A stretch of 63,040 nucleotides of DNA from IMG/VR virus record IMGVR_UViG_3300042691_028416, positions 1 to 63,040 of that record. The stretch is one strand, 5' to 3'. The notes beneath the pieces were generated by a model, which searched no databases, was not told the origin of the DNA, and saw nothing but the letters and a program-made list of their open reading frames with translations. This DNA comes from a virus. A program made the position numbers and the translations under genes. Of this stretch, positions 9,404 to 16,258 are shown piece after piece; position 1 is the first letter of the stretch, and every line of letters begins with the position of its first letter.

Positions 9404-10336
9404 ATGTTAGACTTATCATATTTTCAAAATAGCACATCAAATACACAAGTATTTGTAACTGAAGGCGATTGGCGAACTTGGATTAAACCAAGAGGAGCTA
9501 AATCTGTAAATATATTATGTGTTGGAGCTGGAGGGGGTGGAGGTGGAGGTGCTAGTGGAGGTAATACTAGCGGTGGTGCCGGCGGAGCATGTGGTGGACA
9601 AACGAGAATAACAATCCAAGCAAACTTACTACCAGACATTTTATATATACAAAGTGGTATTGGAGGAGCCGGAGGAGCTGGAGGTGCTGCATCTGGTAGT
9701 GGAGCAACAGGTAGTATAAGCTATGTAACCCTATCTCCCAGTACAACATCTGCTAGTAACATAGTATGTGTTTCATCAGCTACAGTAGCAGGAGGGGGCC
9801 CAGCAGGATCTACAAATGGATCTCCAGTAGCAGGCGGCACAGCACCAACAGTAGCTACAGCCGCTAATGCTATATTTTTAAATTTAGGAAATTTTACATC
9901 TGCTGCTGGAGTAGCTGGAGCATCAGGACAAACATCTACAAATGGAACATCAATAACACCTTCAATTTTTATAACCTCAGGAGCTGGTGGTGCGGGTGGT
10001 GCAACATCCGGTACTGCAAGAGATGGTGGTAATATAAATGCAGTTTCTCCTTATTTTCCTATCATTGCTGGAGGATTAGGAACAACTGTATTAAATGCAA
10101 ACGGTGGTAATGGCGGTAACGGTATAATACTATACAAACCTATTTTATACATGACAGGCGGTGCAGGAGGGGGAAATTCTAGAAATAATAGTAATGTGAC
10201 TGGTAGAGGAGGTAATGGAGGAAATGGAGCTTATGGATGTGGTGGTGGTGGCGGCGGAGCAGCTGTTGGTACGGATAATGGTGGAGCTGGTGGAAATGGT
10301 GGCGATGGAATAATTATAATAACAACAAGTTTTTAA
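9404..10336 (+). CDS. Glycine-rich tail adhesin, paralogue 2
   Basis: 310 residues, same design as its neighbours. The N-terminal module has FVTEGDWRTWIKPRGAKSVNILCVG, followed by poly-Gly tracts and a variable Ala/Thr/Ser middle. The conserved end is YGCGGGGGGAAVG then GGDGIIIITTSF. It begins two bases after the stop of paralogue 1, so the three are one transcript. The middle is where the copies diverge most, as expected if it carries specificity loops. Confidence 0.75.
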   Translation: MLDLSYFQNSTSNTQVFVTEGDWRTWIKPRGAKSVNILCVGAGGGGGGGASGGNTSGGAGGACGGQTRITIQANLLPDILYIQSGIGGAGGAGGAASGSGATGSISYVTLSPSTTSASNIVCVSSATVAGGGPAGSTNGSPVAGGTAPTVATAANAIFLNLGNFTSAAGVAGASGQTSTNGTSITPSIFITSGAGGAGGATSGTARDGGNINAVSPYFPIIAGGLGTTVLNANGGNGGNGIILYKPILYMTGGAGGGNSRNNSNVTGRGGNGGNGAYGCGGGGGGAAVGTDNGGAGGNGGDGIIIITTSF

Positions 10337-10340
10337 TAAT

Positions 10341-11162
10341 ATGTTAGACGTATCACACATACCAAATCAAACAAATAATATGTGGACTTTTTATACACAA
10401 GGCATAGACACTTGGCAAACATGGACTAAACCAAGAAGCGCTAAATTTGTTTGGATAATGTGTATTGGAGGAGCAGCTGGTGGATATGGAGGATCAAACT
10501 CAGCAGGATTTAATGGAGGCTCAGGAGGCGGAAGTGGTGGAGTTGCAAGAGCATTGTTTCAAGCAAATGTGCTACCTGATACATTATTTGTACAACCAGG
10601 ACCTGGAGGTGCTGGAGGAGCTGGAGGAGGTATACCTACTACGGGTAGTAGAAGTTTTGTATCAATAGCACCAATTTCAACTGCAGCTTTAAATATAGTT
10701 TGTGCTTCAGGTAACGCAGCCGCTGGGTTCGGTACTGCAGAAACATTATTAACAACTGCAGGGGCAGGATTAATAAGTCTAGGTACATTTGTTGCTGTAG
10801 CTGGAGTAGCAGCTGGTGCTAATGTTACACCATTAAGTACTACAATAACATGCCCAGGATGTCAAGGAGGATCATCATCAGCTGGTGCCACATCCGGATT
10901 TTCAGTTTTAGCTACAACTTTATCACCACTAATTTCTGGTGCTACAACTACATCAGTTAATGGAGGTGATGGTATATGGTCTTGGAAACCTATGTTTGGA
11001 CTTGGTGGAGCTGGTGGTGCTGGATCTACTACAGGAGCAGTGGGTTCAAATGGAGGTGATGGAGCATTTGGGTGTGGTGGTGGTGGAGGTGGATCATCAT
11101 CTGCCGGAGGAGGTAGAGGCGGTAAAGGAGGAGACGGTTTAGTAATTATAGCAACCTTCTAA
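10341..11162 (+). CDS. Glycine-rich tail adhesin, paralogue 3
   Basis: 273 residues, the shortest of the three. It keeps the WQTWTKPRSAKFVWIMCIGG start, GGAGGAGGG tracts, FGCGGGGGGSSSAGGG and the VIIATF end. An extra Cys pair (CPGCQGG) in the middle is absent from the other copies. It begins four bases after paralogue 2 and closes this virion transcript before a two-box promoter. Confidence 0.75.
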   Translation: MLDVSHIPNQTNNMWTFYTQGIDTWQTWTKPRSAKFVWIMCIGGAAGGYGGSNSAGFNGGSGGGSGGVARALFQANVLPDTLFVQPGPGGAGGAGGGIPTTGSRSFVSIAPISTAALNIVCASGNAAAGFGTAETLLTTAGAGLISLGTFVAVAGVAAGANVTPLSTTITCPGCQGGSSSAGATSGFSVLATTLSPLISGATTTSVNGGDGIWSWKPMFGLGGAGGAGSTTGAVGSNGGDGAFGCGGGGGGSSSAGGGRGGKGGDGLVIIATF

Positions 11163-11168
11163 AACAAA

Positions 11169-11200
11169 TTTGGTTGTCTCCTATCTCTAATATATATTTA
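11169..11200 (+). promoter_or_regulatory. Two-box promoter TTTG-N20-TATATTTA
   Basis: TTTG at 11169-11172 and TATATTTA at 11193-11200 are separated by exactly 20 bases. This matches the Bacteroidota -33/-7 pattern (TTTG and TAnnTTTG). The ATG at 11222 follows by 21 bases. Confidence 0.6.
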
Positions 11201-11221
11201 TATCAAATAAAATAAAAAATT

Positions 11222-11542
11222 ATGCCAATTTTTATCACAATTGTTATTGTATCAATAGTAGCAGCTTTAATTATTAGCTTTTATCCAAAGAAAACAAAAC
11301 CAAAATCTCCATCTTGGGAAGATATAGACTTAGGAACTCCAACTCCTCCAATTAAATTTGACACTCCTGTCTCTGGAGAAACAGAACTTACTCCAATTGA
11401 AGTTGAACCTGTTATAACAAATGTTCCTAAGGTGAAATCAAAAAATACAGCTAAAGTAAAATCATTAGCTAAAATGGAGGCTAAGAAGAAAGTAAAAAAG
11501 ACAACTGATAAAAATAAAACAAAAAAATCAACTAAAAAATAA
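11222..11542 (+). CDS. Small membrane-anchored Lys-rich protein
   Basis: 106 residues. Residues 2-20 are one hydrophobic helix (IFITIVIVSIVAALIISFY). An acidic, Pro-rich linker follows, then a strongly basic tail of Lys/Ala/Thr. The topology suggests an inner-membrane anchor with a cytoplasmic basic tail. No family is recognised. It shares a transcript with the next small coiled-coil gene, five bases downstream. Confidence 0.6.
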   Translation: MPIFITIVIVSIVAALIISFYPKKTKPKSPSWEDIDLGTPTPPIKFDTPVSGETELTPIEVEPVITNVPKVKSKNTAKVKSLAKMEAKKKVKKTTDKNKTKKSTKK

Positions 11543-11547
11543 GTTAC

Positions 11548-11799
11548 ATGAGTGTTATAAGCAAAAAACTAACTGACGAAGAATTACAACAAATAAAAAC
11601 TATTAGACAACAATATACAAATTTAGCTTTAGCTTTAGGTAATGTTGAACTTCAAAAAATCAACATTGAAAATGAAAAACTAAATTTAATGGATGCTTTA
11701 GATCAATTAAAAGAAGCTGAAATGAAAATAGCTAAAGAATTAACTGAAAAGTATGGCGAGGGAGCTTCCATCAATATGGAAACAGGAGATATTTCATAA
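11548..11799 (+). CDS. Small coiled-coil protein
   Basis: 83 residues, almost wholly helical with heptad-like Leu/Ile spacing (LTDEELQQIKTIRQQY... and EKLNLMDALDQLKEAEMKIAKELTEKYGEG). It follows the membrane protein by five bases and precedes a terminator, so the two make a short operon. The function is unknown; it resembles small coiled-coil proteins seen near structural genes of T4-like phages. Confidence 0.6.
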   Translation: MSVISKKLTDEELQQIKTIRQQYTNLALALGNVELQKINIENEKLNLMDALDQLKEAEMKIAKELTEKYGEGASINMETGDIS

Positions 11800-11837
11800 T
11801 ATGTATTGTTAGGTGTTAGGAGTTAATATAGAAAAGA

Positions 11838-11870
11838 CCTCGTCAATAATGACGGGGTTTCTTCGTTTTA
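11838..11870 (+). terminator. Rho-independent terminator
   Basis: An 8-base-pair stem (cctcgtca / tgacgggg, one G-T pair) with an ATAA loop is followed by tttcttcgtttt. It ends the small-protein operon just before the sheath promoter. Confidence 0.8.
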
Positions 11871-11882
11871 TATTCCGCTTTA

Positions 11883-11891
11883 TATATTTAT
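11883..11891 (+). promoter_or_regulatory. Late-type box TATATTTAT before the sheath gene
   Basis: It lies 24 bases before the sheath ATG and directly after a terminator, with no -33 TTTG. Confidence 0.55.
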
Positions 11892-11915
11892 CATCAGATA
11901 AAACTAAATAAAAAC

Positions 11916-13712
11916 ATGGCTCAAGAAACATTAATTTCCCCAGGCGTTCTCACAAGAGAAAACGACTTATCTCAAATAACTCAATTACCAGTTACTGTTG
12001 GTTTAGCTTTAGTAGGCCCAACAGTTAAAGGTATACCAAACATTCCAACAGTTGTTACCTCATATAGTGATTATATTAATCGCTTTGGAGGTTCATTTGT
12101 TAGTGGTGGTGCTAATTATGAATTTTTAACATCAATAGCTGCTTATAACTACTTCCAACAAGGTGGTTCTACTATTTTAGTTACAAGGGTGACTAGTGGT
12201 TCATTCACTCCATCCTCAGCTAGTGTTGATTTATATGATGATCCTTTTGATATTGATAATCCAACAAATGTTCCAGCTTCATTTGTTTTAGAAACATTAA
12301 ATGTTGGTCTAATGACATCTAATGAATCTGATGTTTTAAGCAATGGTGCTTTAGATAGTGGTTCAATAGATAATGTTCGTTGGGAAGTTAGAAATGTAAA
12401 CACAGGAAGTGGTACTTTCACTTTATTAATTCATCGTGGTGATGATAATACAAACACACCTGTTATTTTAGAAACTTTTACAAATGTTTCTTTAGATCCA
12501 AATCAACCAAACTATATTGAAGCTGTAGTTGGTAACCAATCTCGAACAGTTCAATATGATGCTGATATGGGTGGTTATTACATTCAAATATCTGGTGATT
12601 ATCCAAATAATAGCCGCTATGTAAGAGTATCTTCTGTTCCAGAACCTACACCAAACTATCTTGACAATGCTGGAAATATAGCTTTTAACACTAACCCAAG
12701 TAATTATAACTTTGGCTTTGAGTATTTTTACCAACTACCAGCCCCAGGAACTGGATCAGCTACAAACTTAGCAGGTGGTGCCTTTGGTGGTGGAGCTGGT
12801 GATGATATTCCATACATTGGTTCTTCTTTATTCACTAATATAAGTGTCACAACACAAGGATTAGTAAGTGACAATTATGTTACAGCTAGTAATATATTAT
12901 CTAATAAAGATGAATATGACTATGAATTATTAGTAACACCAGGATTAATTAAAAATCAACACACTGTTGTTACTGATTTTGTTACAAACGCTGAAAGTAG
13001 AGGTGATTATTTTTACATAACTGACTTAGTACCTTATAATTCAACTCTTAACACACCAATAAATGTAGCTGCTGGTTTAGATACTAACTATGCTGGTTCA
13101 TATTGGCCTTGGGTTCAAGTAGTATCTCAAGAAACTGGTAAGTTAGTTTGGGTACCTGCTTCAACAATTATGGCTGGTGTTTATGCTTTCAATGATAATG
13201 TAAGCGCTGAATGGTTCGCACCTGCTGGTTTGAATCGTGGTGGTTTAGGTGGTGTAATTCAAGCAGAAAGAAAATTATCTCCAACAAATCGTGATAATTT
13301 ATATGCTGGAAAAGTTAATCCAATTGCTACTTTCCCTAATATTGGTGTTACAGCATTTGGTCAGAAAACATTACAGAAAAAAGCTAGTGCTTTAGATCGT
13401 ATCAATGTTCGTCGTTTATTAATTGCCTTGAAACGTTATATTGGTAATGTAGCTAAGACATTAATATTTGAACAAAATACAACTATAACAAGAAATAGAT
13501 TCTTATCTCAAGTCACTCCATATTTAGAAAGTGTACAACAACGTCAAGGTTTATATGCTTTCCGAGTTGTAATGGATGAAACAAATAACACACCAGATGT
13601 AATTGATAGAAATCAATTAGTAGGTCAAATTTACTTACAACCAACTCGTACAGCTGAATTTATCCTCTTAGATTTCAACATTTTACCAACTGGAGTTGAA
13701 TTCGGAGCTTAA
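11916..13712 (+). CDS. gp18: Contractile tail sheath protein
   Basis: 598 residues. The N-terminus (SPGVLTRENDLSQI...VGLALVGPTVKGIP and SYSDYINRFGGSF) is typical of phage sheath proteins. The C-terminal core has LIALKRYIGNVAKTLIFEQN, VTPYLESVQQRQGLYAFRVVMDETNN, GQIYLQPTRTAEFILLDF and the usual end IL..GVEF. The Ser/Thr/Asn-rich middle is the exposed variable region. It polymerises around the tube and contracts during infection. The size is close to T4 gp18 (659). The tube gene follows, as in T4. Confidence 0.93.
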   Translation: MAQETLISPGVLTRENDLSQITQLPVTVGLALVGPTVKGIPNIPTVVTSYSDYINRFGGSFVSGGANYEFLTSIAAYNYFQQGGSTILVTRVTSGSFTPSSASVDLYDDPFDIDNPTNVPASFVLETLNVGLMTSNESDVLSNGALDSGSIDNVRWEVRNVNTGSGTFTLLIHRGDDNTNTPVILETFTNVSLDPNQPNYIEAVVGNQSRTVQYDADMGGYYIQISGDYPNNSRYVRVSSVPEPTPNYLDNAGNIAFNTNPSNYNFGFEYFYQLPAPGTGSATNLAGGAFGGGAGDDIPYIGSSLFTNISVTTQGLVSDNYVTASNILSNKDEYDYELLVTPGLIKNQHTVVTDFVTNAESRGDYFYITDLVPYNSTLNTPINVAAGLDTNYAGSYWPWVQVVSQETGKLVWVPASTIMAGVYAFNDNVSAEWFAPAGLNRGGLGGVIQAERKLSPTNRDNLYAGKVNPIATFPNIGVTAFGQKTLQKKASALDRINVRRLLIALKRYIGNVAKTLIFEQNTTITRNRFLSQVTPYLESVQQRQGLYAFRVVMDETNNTPDVIDRNQLVGQIYLQPTRTAEFILLDFNILPTGVEFGA

Positions 13713-13725
13713 TAATTAAATAAAA

Positions 13726-14013
13726 ATGAACAATAAAAAATTACAAGAACTTAAAGATGACGCTGAGTCTGATGCCGCTGTAAGTAGCGCTGCTTCATCA
13801 TTAAAAACACTACTTAAATTTGTCAATAATCCAGTTGATTTTTCTAGATTAATGGAAGCAATTATGAGATGGATGATTAGAAATAAGCAGCAATTACGTT
13901 CACTTGATACTAATTCTAACTTTAAACAAGTGATGAGTTACTTAAATAAAATGCATTCAGAGAAAGTTGATGATTCATCAAAAGAATCTGAACAATCAGT
14001 TACACAGAAATAA
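13726..14013 (+). CDS. Small helical protein between sheath and tube
   Basis: 95 residues, predicted helical and charged (KKLQELKDDAESDAA, FVNNPVDFSRLMEAIMRWMIRNKQQLR), with a polar Ser/Glu-rich tail. It sits 13 bases after the sheath gene and is probably on the same transcript. No family is recognised. Position suggests a tail assembly factor or minor tail protein. Confidence 0.6.
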   Translation: MNNKKLQELKDDAESDAAVSSAASSLKTLLKFVNNPVDFSRLMEAIMRWMIRNKQQLRSLDTNSNFKQVMSYLNKMHSEKVDDSSKESEQSVTQK

Positions 14014-14021
14014 TAATTATT

Positions 14022-14031
14022 AATATTTATA
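14022..14031 (+). promoter_or_regulatory. Late-type box AATATTTATA before the tube gene
   Basis: It ends 15 bases before the tube ATG and lacks a -33 element. Confidence 0.5.
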
Positions 14032-14046
14032 TTAAACAAATAAAAA

Positions 14047-14532
14047 ATGGCAGTATTAGATCCAACCGAAATAATGTTCACTGCGTTTGAACCTAAAGTT
14101 CAAAATCGCTTTATAATGTATATTGATGGTATTCCAACTTACTTAGTTAGAAAAGCATCATCACCTTCATTTAACGCTGGTGAAATAGTTTTAGACCACA
14201 TCAACGTTTACCGTAAAGTAAAAGGTAAAGTTAGGTGGAATGACATGACTTTAGAATTATATGATCCTGTAACACCAAGTGGTGCTCAAGCTGTAATGGA
14301 ATGGGCTCGTTTGGCTCATGAATCAGTAACAGGCCGTGATGGTTACTCTGACTTCTATAAAAAAGATTGTCGCTTAGATATTTTAGGTCCTGTTGGTGAT
14401 GTAGTAGGTGAATGGATTATCAAAGGTGCTTATATTAAAGAAGCTAACTTTGGTGAGTATGATTGGGCTAATGAAGCTTATGTGTCTATTAGTTTAACAG
14501 TTGCTATGGATTACTGTATCTTGAACTACTAA
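14047..14532 (+). CDS. gp19: Tail tube protein
   Basis: 161 residues, matching T4 gp19 (163). Typical features are QNRFIMYIDGIPTYLVRKASSPSF near the start, the strand pair GKVRWNDMTLELYDPVTPSGAQAVMEWARL, and the end GAYIKEANFGEYDWANEAYVSISLTVAMDYC. It forms stacked hexameric rings of the inner tube. It stands after the sheath gene and before a strong terminator, consistent with high independent expression. Confidence 0.92.
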   Translation: MAVLDPTEIMFTAFEPKVQNRFIMYIDGIPTYLVRKASSPSFNAGEIVLDHINVYRKVKGKVRWNDMTLELYDPVTPSGAQAVMEWARLAHESVTGRDGYSDFYKKDCRLDILGPVGDVVGEWIIKGAYIKEANFGEYDWANEAYVSISLTVAMDYCILNY

Positions 14533-14553
14533 TTTAAATTTAATATCTTTAAA

Positions 14554-14585
14554 GAGCGTCTACCTTGTTTGGTAGACGCTTTTTT
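14554..14585 (+). terminator. Strong rho-independent terminator after the tube gene
   Basis: A perfect 10-base-pair stem (agcgtctacc / ggtagacgct) with a TTGTTT loop is followed by a run of T. Confidence 0.92.
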
Positions 14586-14587
14586 CA

Positions 14588-14597
14588 TATATTTATA
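14588..14597 (+). promoter_or_regulatory. Late-type box TATATTTATA
   Basis: It follows the terminator at once and ends four bases before the ATG at 14602, so the transcript would be leaderless or nearly so. Confidence 0.5.
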
Positions 14598-14601
14598 TAC
14601 G

Positions 14602-14967
14602 ATGTTAAAAATAGTTATATTCATAATATTTGTTTTGATTAATATAGGTTTAGCTAATATAGATGCTTACAAAATAAAACAAGACAAACAAATAAAACAT
14701 GGTCTTAATGCTTTAATATATTTAGCATTATTAGTGCCAATGTTTTATGCAACACAAAATTGGTACTTAATACTAAGTTTATTATTAGTTAGAATACCAG
14801 TATTTAACACATCATTAAACTACTTTAGAGACAAAGAATTAGACTACATCAGTTATAACACAACATCAATAACTGATAAAATAACTAATTGGATACCAGA
14901 TAGAATAGGATATTGGATATATCATTCAATATTATTTACAATATCATTAATACTAACATTATTATGA
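14602..14967 (+). CDS. Integral membrane protein, about four helices
   Basis: 121 residues from the ATG at 14602. A frame extension upstream would run through the terminator and is not used. Hydrophobic helices lie at about 2-20, 34-50, 55-68 and 103-120. No family is recognised. It overlaps the next small membrane gene by ATGA, so the two are translationally coupled. Their place between tube and baseplate genes is odd for membrane proteins. A holin-like or envelope role is possible, but nothing in the sequence decides it. Confidence 0.6.
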   Translation: MLKIVIFIIFVLINIGLANIDAYKIKQDKQIKHGLNALIYLALLVPMFYATQNWYLILSLLLVRIPVFNTSLNYFRDKELDYISYNTTSITDKITNWIPDRIGYWIYHSILFTISLILTLL

Positions 14968-15131
14968 AATACTTGGTTTATATAGCGTTATTAATTATAT
15001 TAGGATTTGGAATTAAATGGACTGCTGATTATCCTGTATTATTAGTTATAATAAGTATTGGATGGTGTGTAACAGCATTTTTATTCTTATATCACTTAAT
15101 AAATCTTATATTAGAAAAAACAACAAAGTAG
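14964..15131 (+). CDS. Small two-helix membrane protein
   Basis: 55 residues. The start at 14964 sits in an ATGA overlap with the previous stop. Two hydrophobic helices (about 2-16 and 24-46) are joined by IKWTADYP, and the end is basic. Size and topology fit a holin or accessory membrane protein, but no family is recognised and no endolysin lies beside it. Confidence 0.55.
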   Translation: MKYLVYIALLIILGFGIKWTADYPVLLVIISIGWCVTAFLFLYHLINLILEKTTK

Positions 15132-15139
15132 AAAAACTA

Positions 15140-15149
15140 TATATTTATA
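15140..15149 (+). promoter_or_regulatory. Late-type box TATATTTATA
   Basis: It lies 20 bases before the ATG at 15170, followed by A-rich sequence. Confidence 0.5.
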
Positions 15150-15169
15150 TACAAAACAAATAAAACGTT

Positions 15170-15937
15170 ATGGAAGAAAAAAAATTTAAATTCCCAACAG
15201 AACAGATTGAGTTACCTTCAAAAGGATTAATTTACCCATTAGATTCACCTTTATCAAAAGGAGTAATTGAAATGAAGTATATGACAGCTAAAGAAGAAGA
15301 CATTCTATCTAATGCTAACTATATTAAAAATGGGACTGTAATTGATAGATTATTACAATCAATGATTGTTACTCCTATTGATTATAATCAGTTATTAAAT
15401 GGAGATAAAAATGCTATTTTAATAGCTGCTCGTATTTTAGGATATGGTAAGGATTATGACTTTATGTACACTGATCCAACAACAGGAAATACTGAGAGAG
15501 CCTCAACTGATCTAACATTAATTGACGCTAAACCAATAGATGAATCTTTATTCACACCAGGTAAAAATGAATTTGAATTTCAATTACCATTCTCTAAAAT
15601 CACAGTTACTTTTAAGTTACTAAATCATGATGACGAGAAAAAAATTAATCAAGAAATTAAAGGTTTAGAAAGAGTTAATTCTCAAGGAGCATATGATGTT
15701 ACAACTCGTTTAAAACACACTATCATAGCTGTTAATGGAGATAGAGACACAACAACTATTAGAGAATTTGTTGATAATATGTTAGCTAGAGATATTAGAG
15801 CATTACGTGAGCGTATTAACTCAGTGATGCCTGATGTTAATATGAAAGTTAATGTTACTAAAGCTAATGGTGATGTAGTGGAGGGCATCGACTTACCAAT
15901 TGGAGTCAGCTTTTTTTGGCCTGACACCCTCGTATAA
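15170..15937 (+). CDS. gp26: T4 gp26-like baseplate/tail assembly protein
   Basis: 255 residues. The start (FPTEQIELPSKGLIYPLDSPLSKGVIEMKYMTAKEEDIL) and the segment IDRLLQSMIV then AILIAARILGYGKDYDF match the T4 gp26 family (T4 baseplate protein). T4 gp26 is 208 residues. As in T4, a gp51-position frame follows and then, further on, the tape measure. That is the usual place of a tail assembly chaperone pair. The 3' end contains seven T (15911-15917), where a shift by one base would fuse it to the next frame. Confidence 0.8.
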   Translation: MEEKKFKFPTEQIELPSKGLIYPLDSPLSKGVIEMKYMTAKEEDILSNANYIKNGTVIDRLLQSMIVTPIDYNQLLNGDKNAILIAARILGYGKDYDFMYTDPTTGNTERASTDLTLIDAKPIDESLFTPGKNEFEFQLPFSKITVTFKLLNHDDEKKINQEIKGLERVNSQGAYDVTTRLKHTIIAVNGDRDTTTIREFVDNMLARDIRALRERINSVMPDVNMKVNVTKANGDVVEGIDLPIGVSFFWPDTLV

Positions 15938-16217
15938 GAAAATACTCTTAGACGAAATATTTATCTTATGTTATCATGGACAAGGAGGATGGACTCATGA
16001 AGAAGTATATAATATGCCTATAAGATATAGACACTATTATATTCAAAAAATCTCAGAGACACATGAAAAACAACAAGAAGAAATAGATAAAAAATATGGT
16101 AAAATGATGGGTAATGAATCTCCATCCATGGAACAACCCATGAAAAAATCACCTAGACATGTAAATGTACCAGATTTTGTGTCTAAAGCAAGTAAAAGTA
16201 AAGTACCTAGAAGATAG
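15900..16217 (+). CDS. gp51-position frame, probably made by +1 frameshift
   Basis: The frame overlaps the end of the gp26-like gene and has no ATG near its start. The only initiators are TTG at 15900 or an internal ATG at 16016. Reading from 15900 repeats the sense of the upstream end: frame 0 gives GVSFFWPDTLV, the shifted frame SAFFGLTPSYKKILLDEIF. After the shift come GQGGWTHEEVYNMPIRYRHYYIQKISETHEKQQEEIDKKYG and a basic tail. The most likely product is a C-terminal extension of the gp26-like protein, as in G/GT chaperones. An independent TTG start cannot be excluded. Confidence 0.65.
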   Translation: MESAFFGLTPSYKKILLDEIFILCYHGQGGWTHEEVYNMPIRYRHYYIQKISETHEKQQEEIDKKYGKMMGNESPSMEQPMKKSPRHVNVPDFVSKASKSKVPRR

Positions 16218-16225
16218 GTACTTTT
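16201..16225 (+). terminator. Hairpin terminator overlapping the gp51-position stop
   Basis: A perfect 9-base-pair stem (aagtaccta / taggtactt) with a GAAGA loop is followed by TT. The stop codon lies inside the hairpin. The T tract is short, so strength is uncertain. Confidence 0.7.
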
Positions 16226-16235
16226 CATATTTATA
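16226..16235 (+). promoter_or_regulatory. Late-type box CATATTTATA before the tape measure
   Basis: It directly follows the hairpin and lies 23 bases before the ATG at 16259. Confidence 0.5.
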
Positions 16236-16258
16236 CATGATAATTTTTAATTTAGAAC

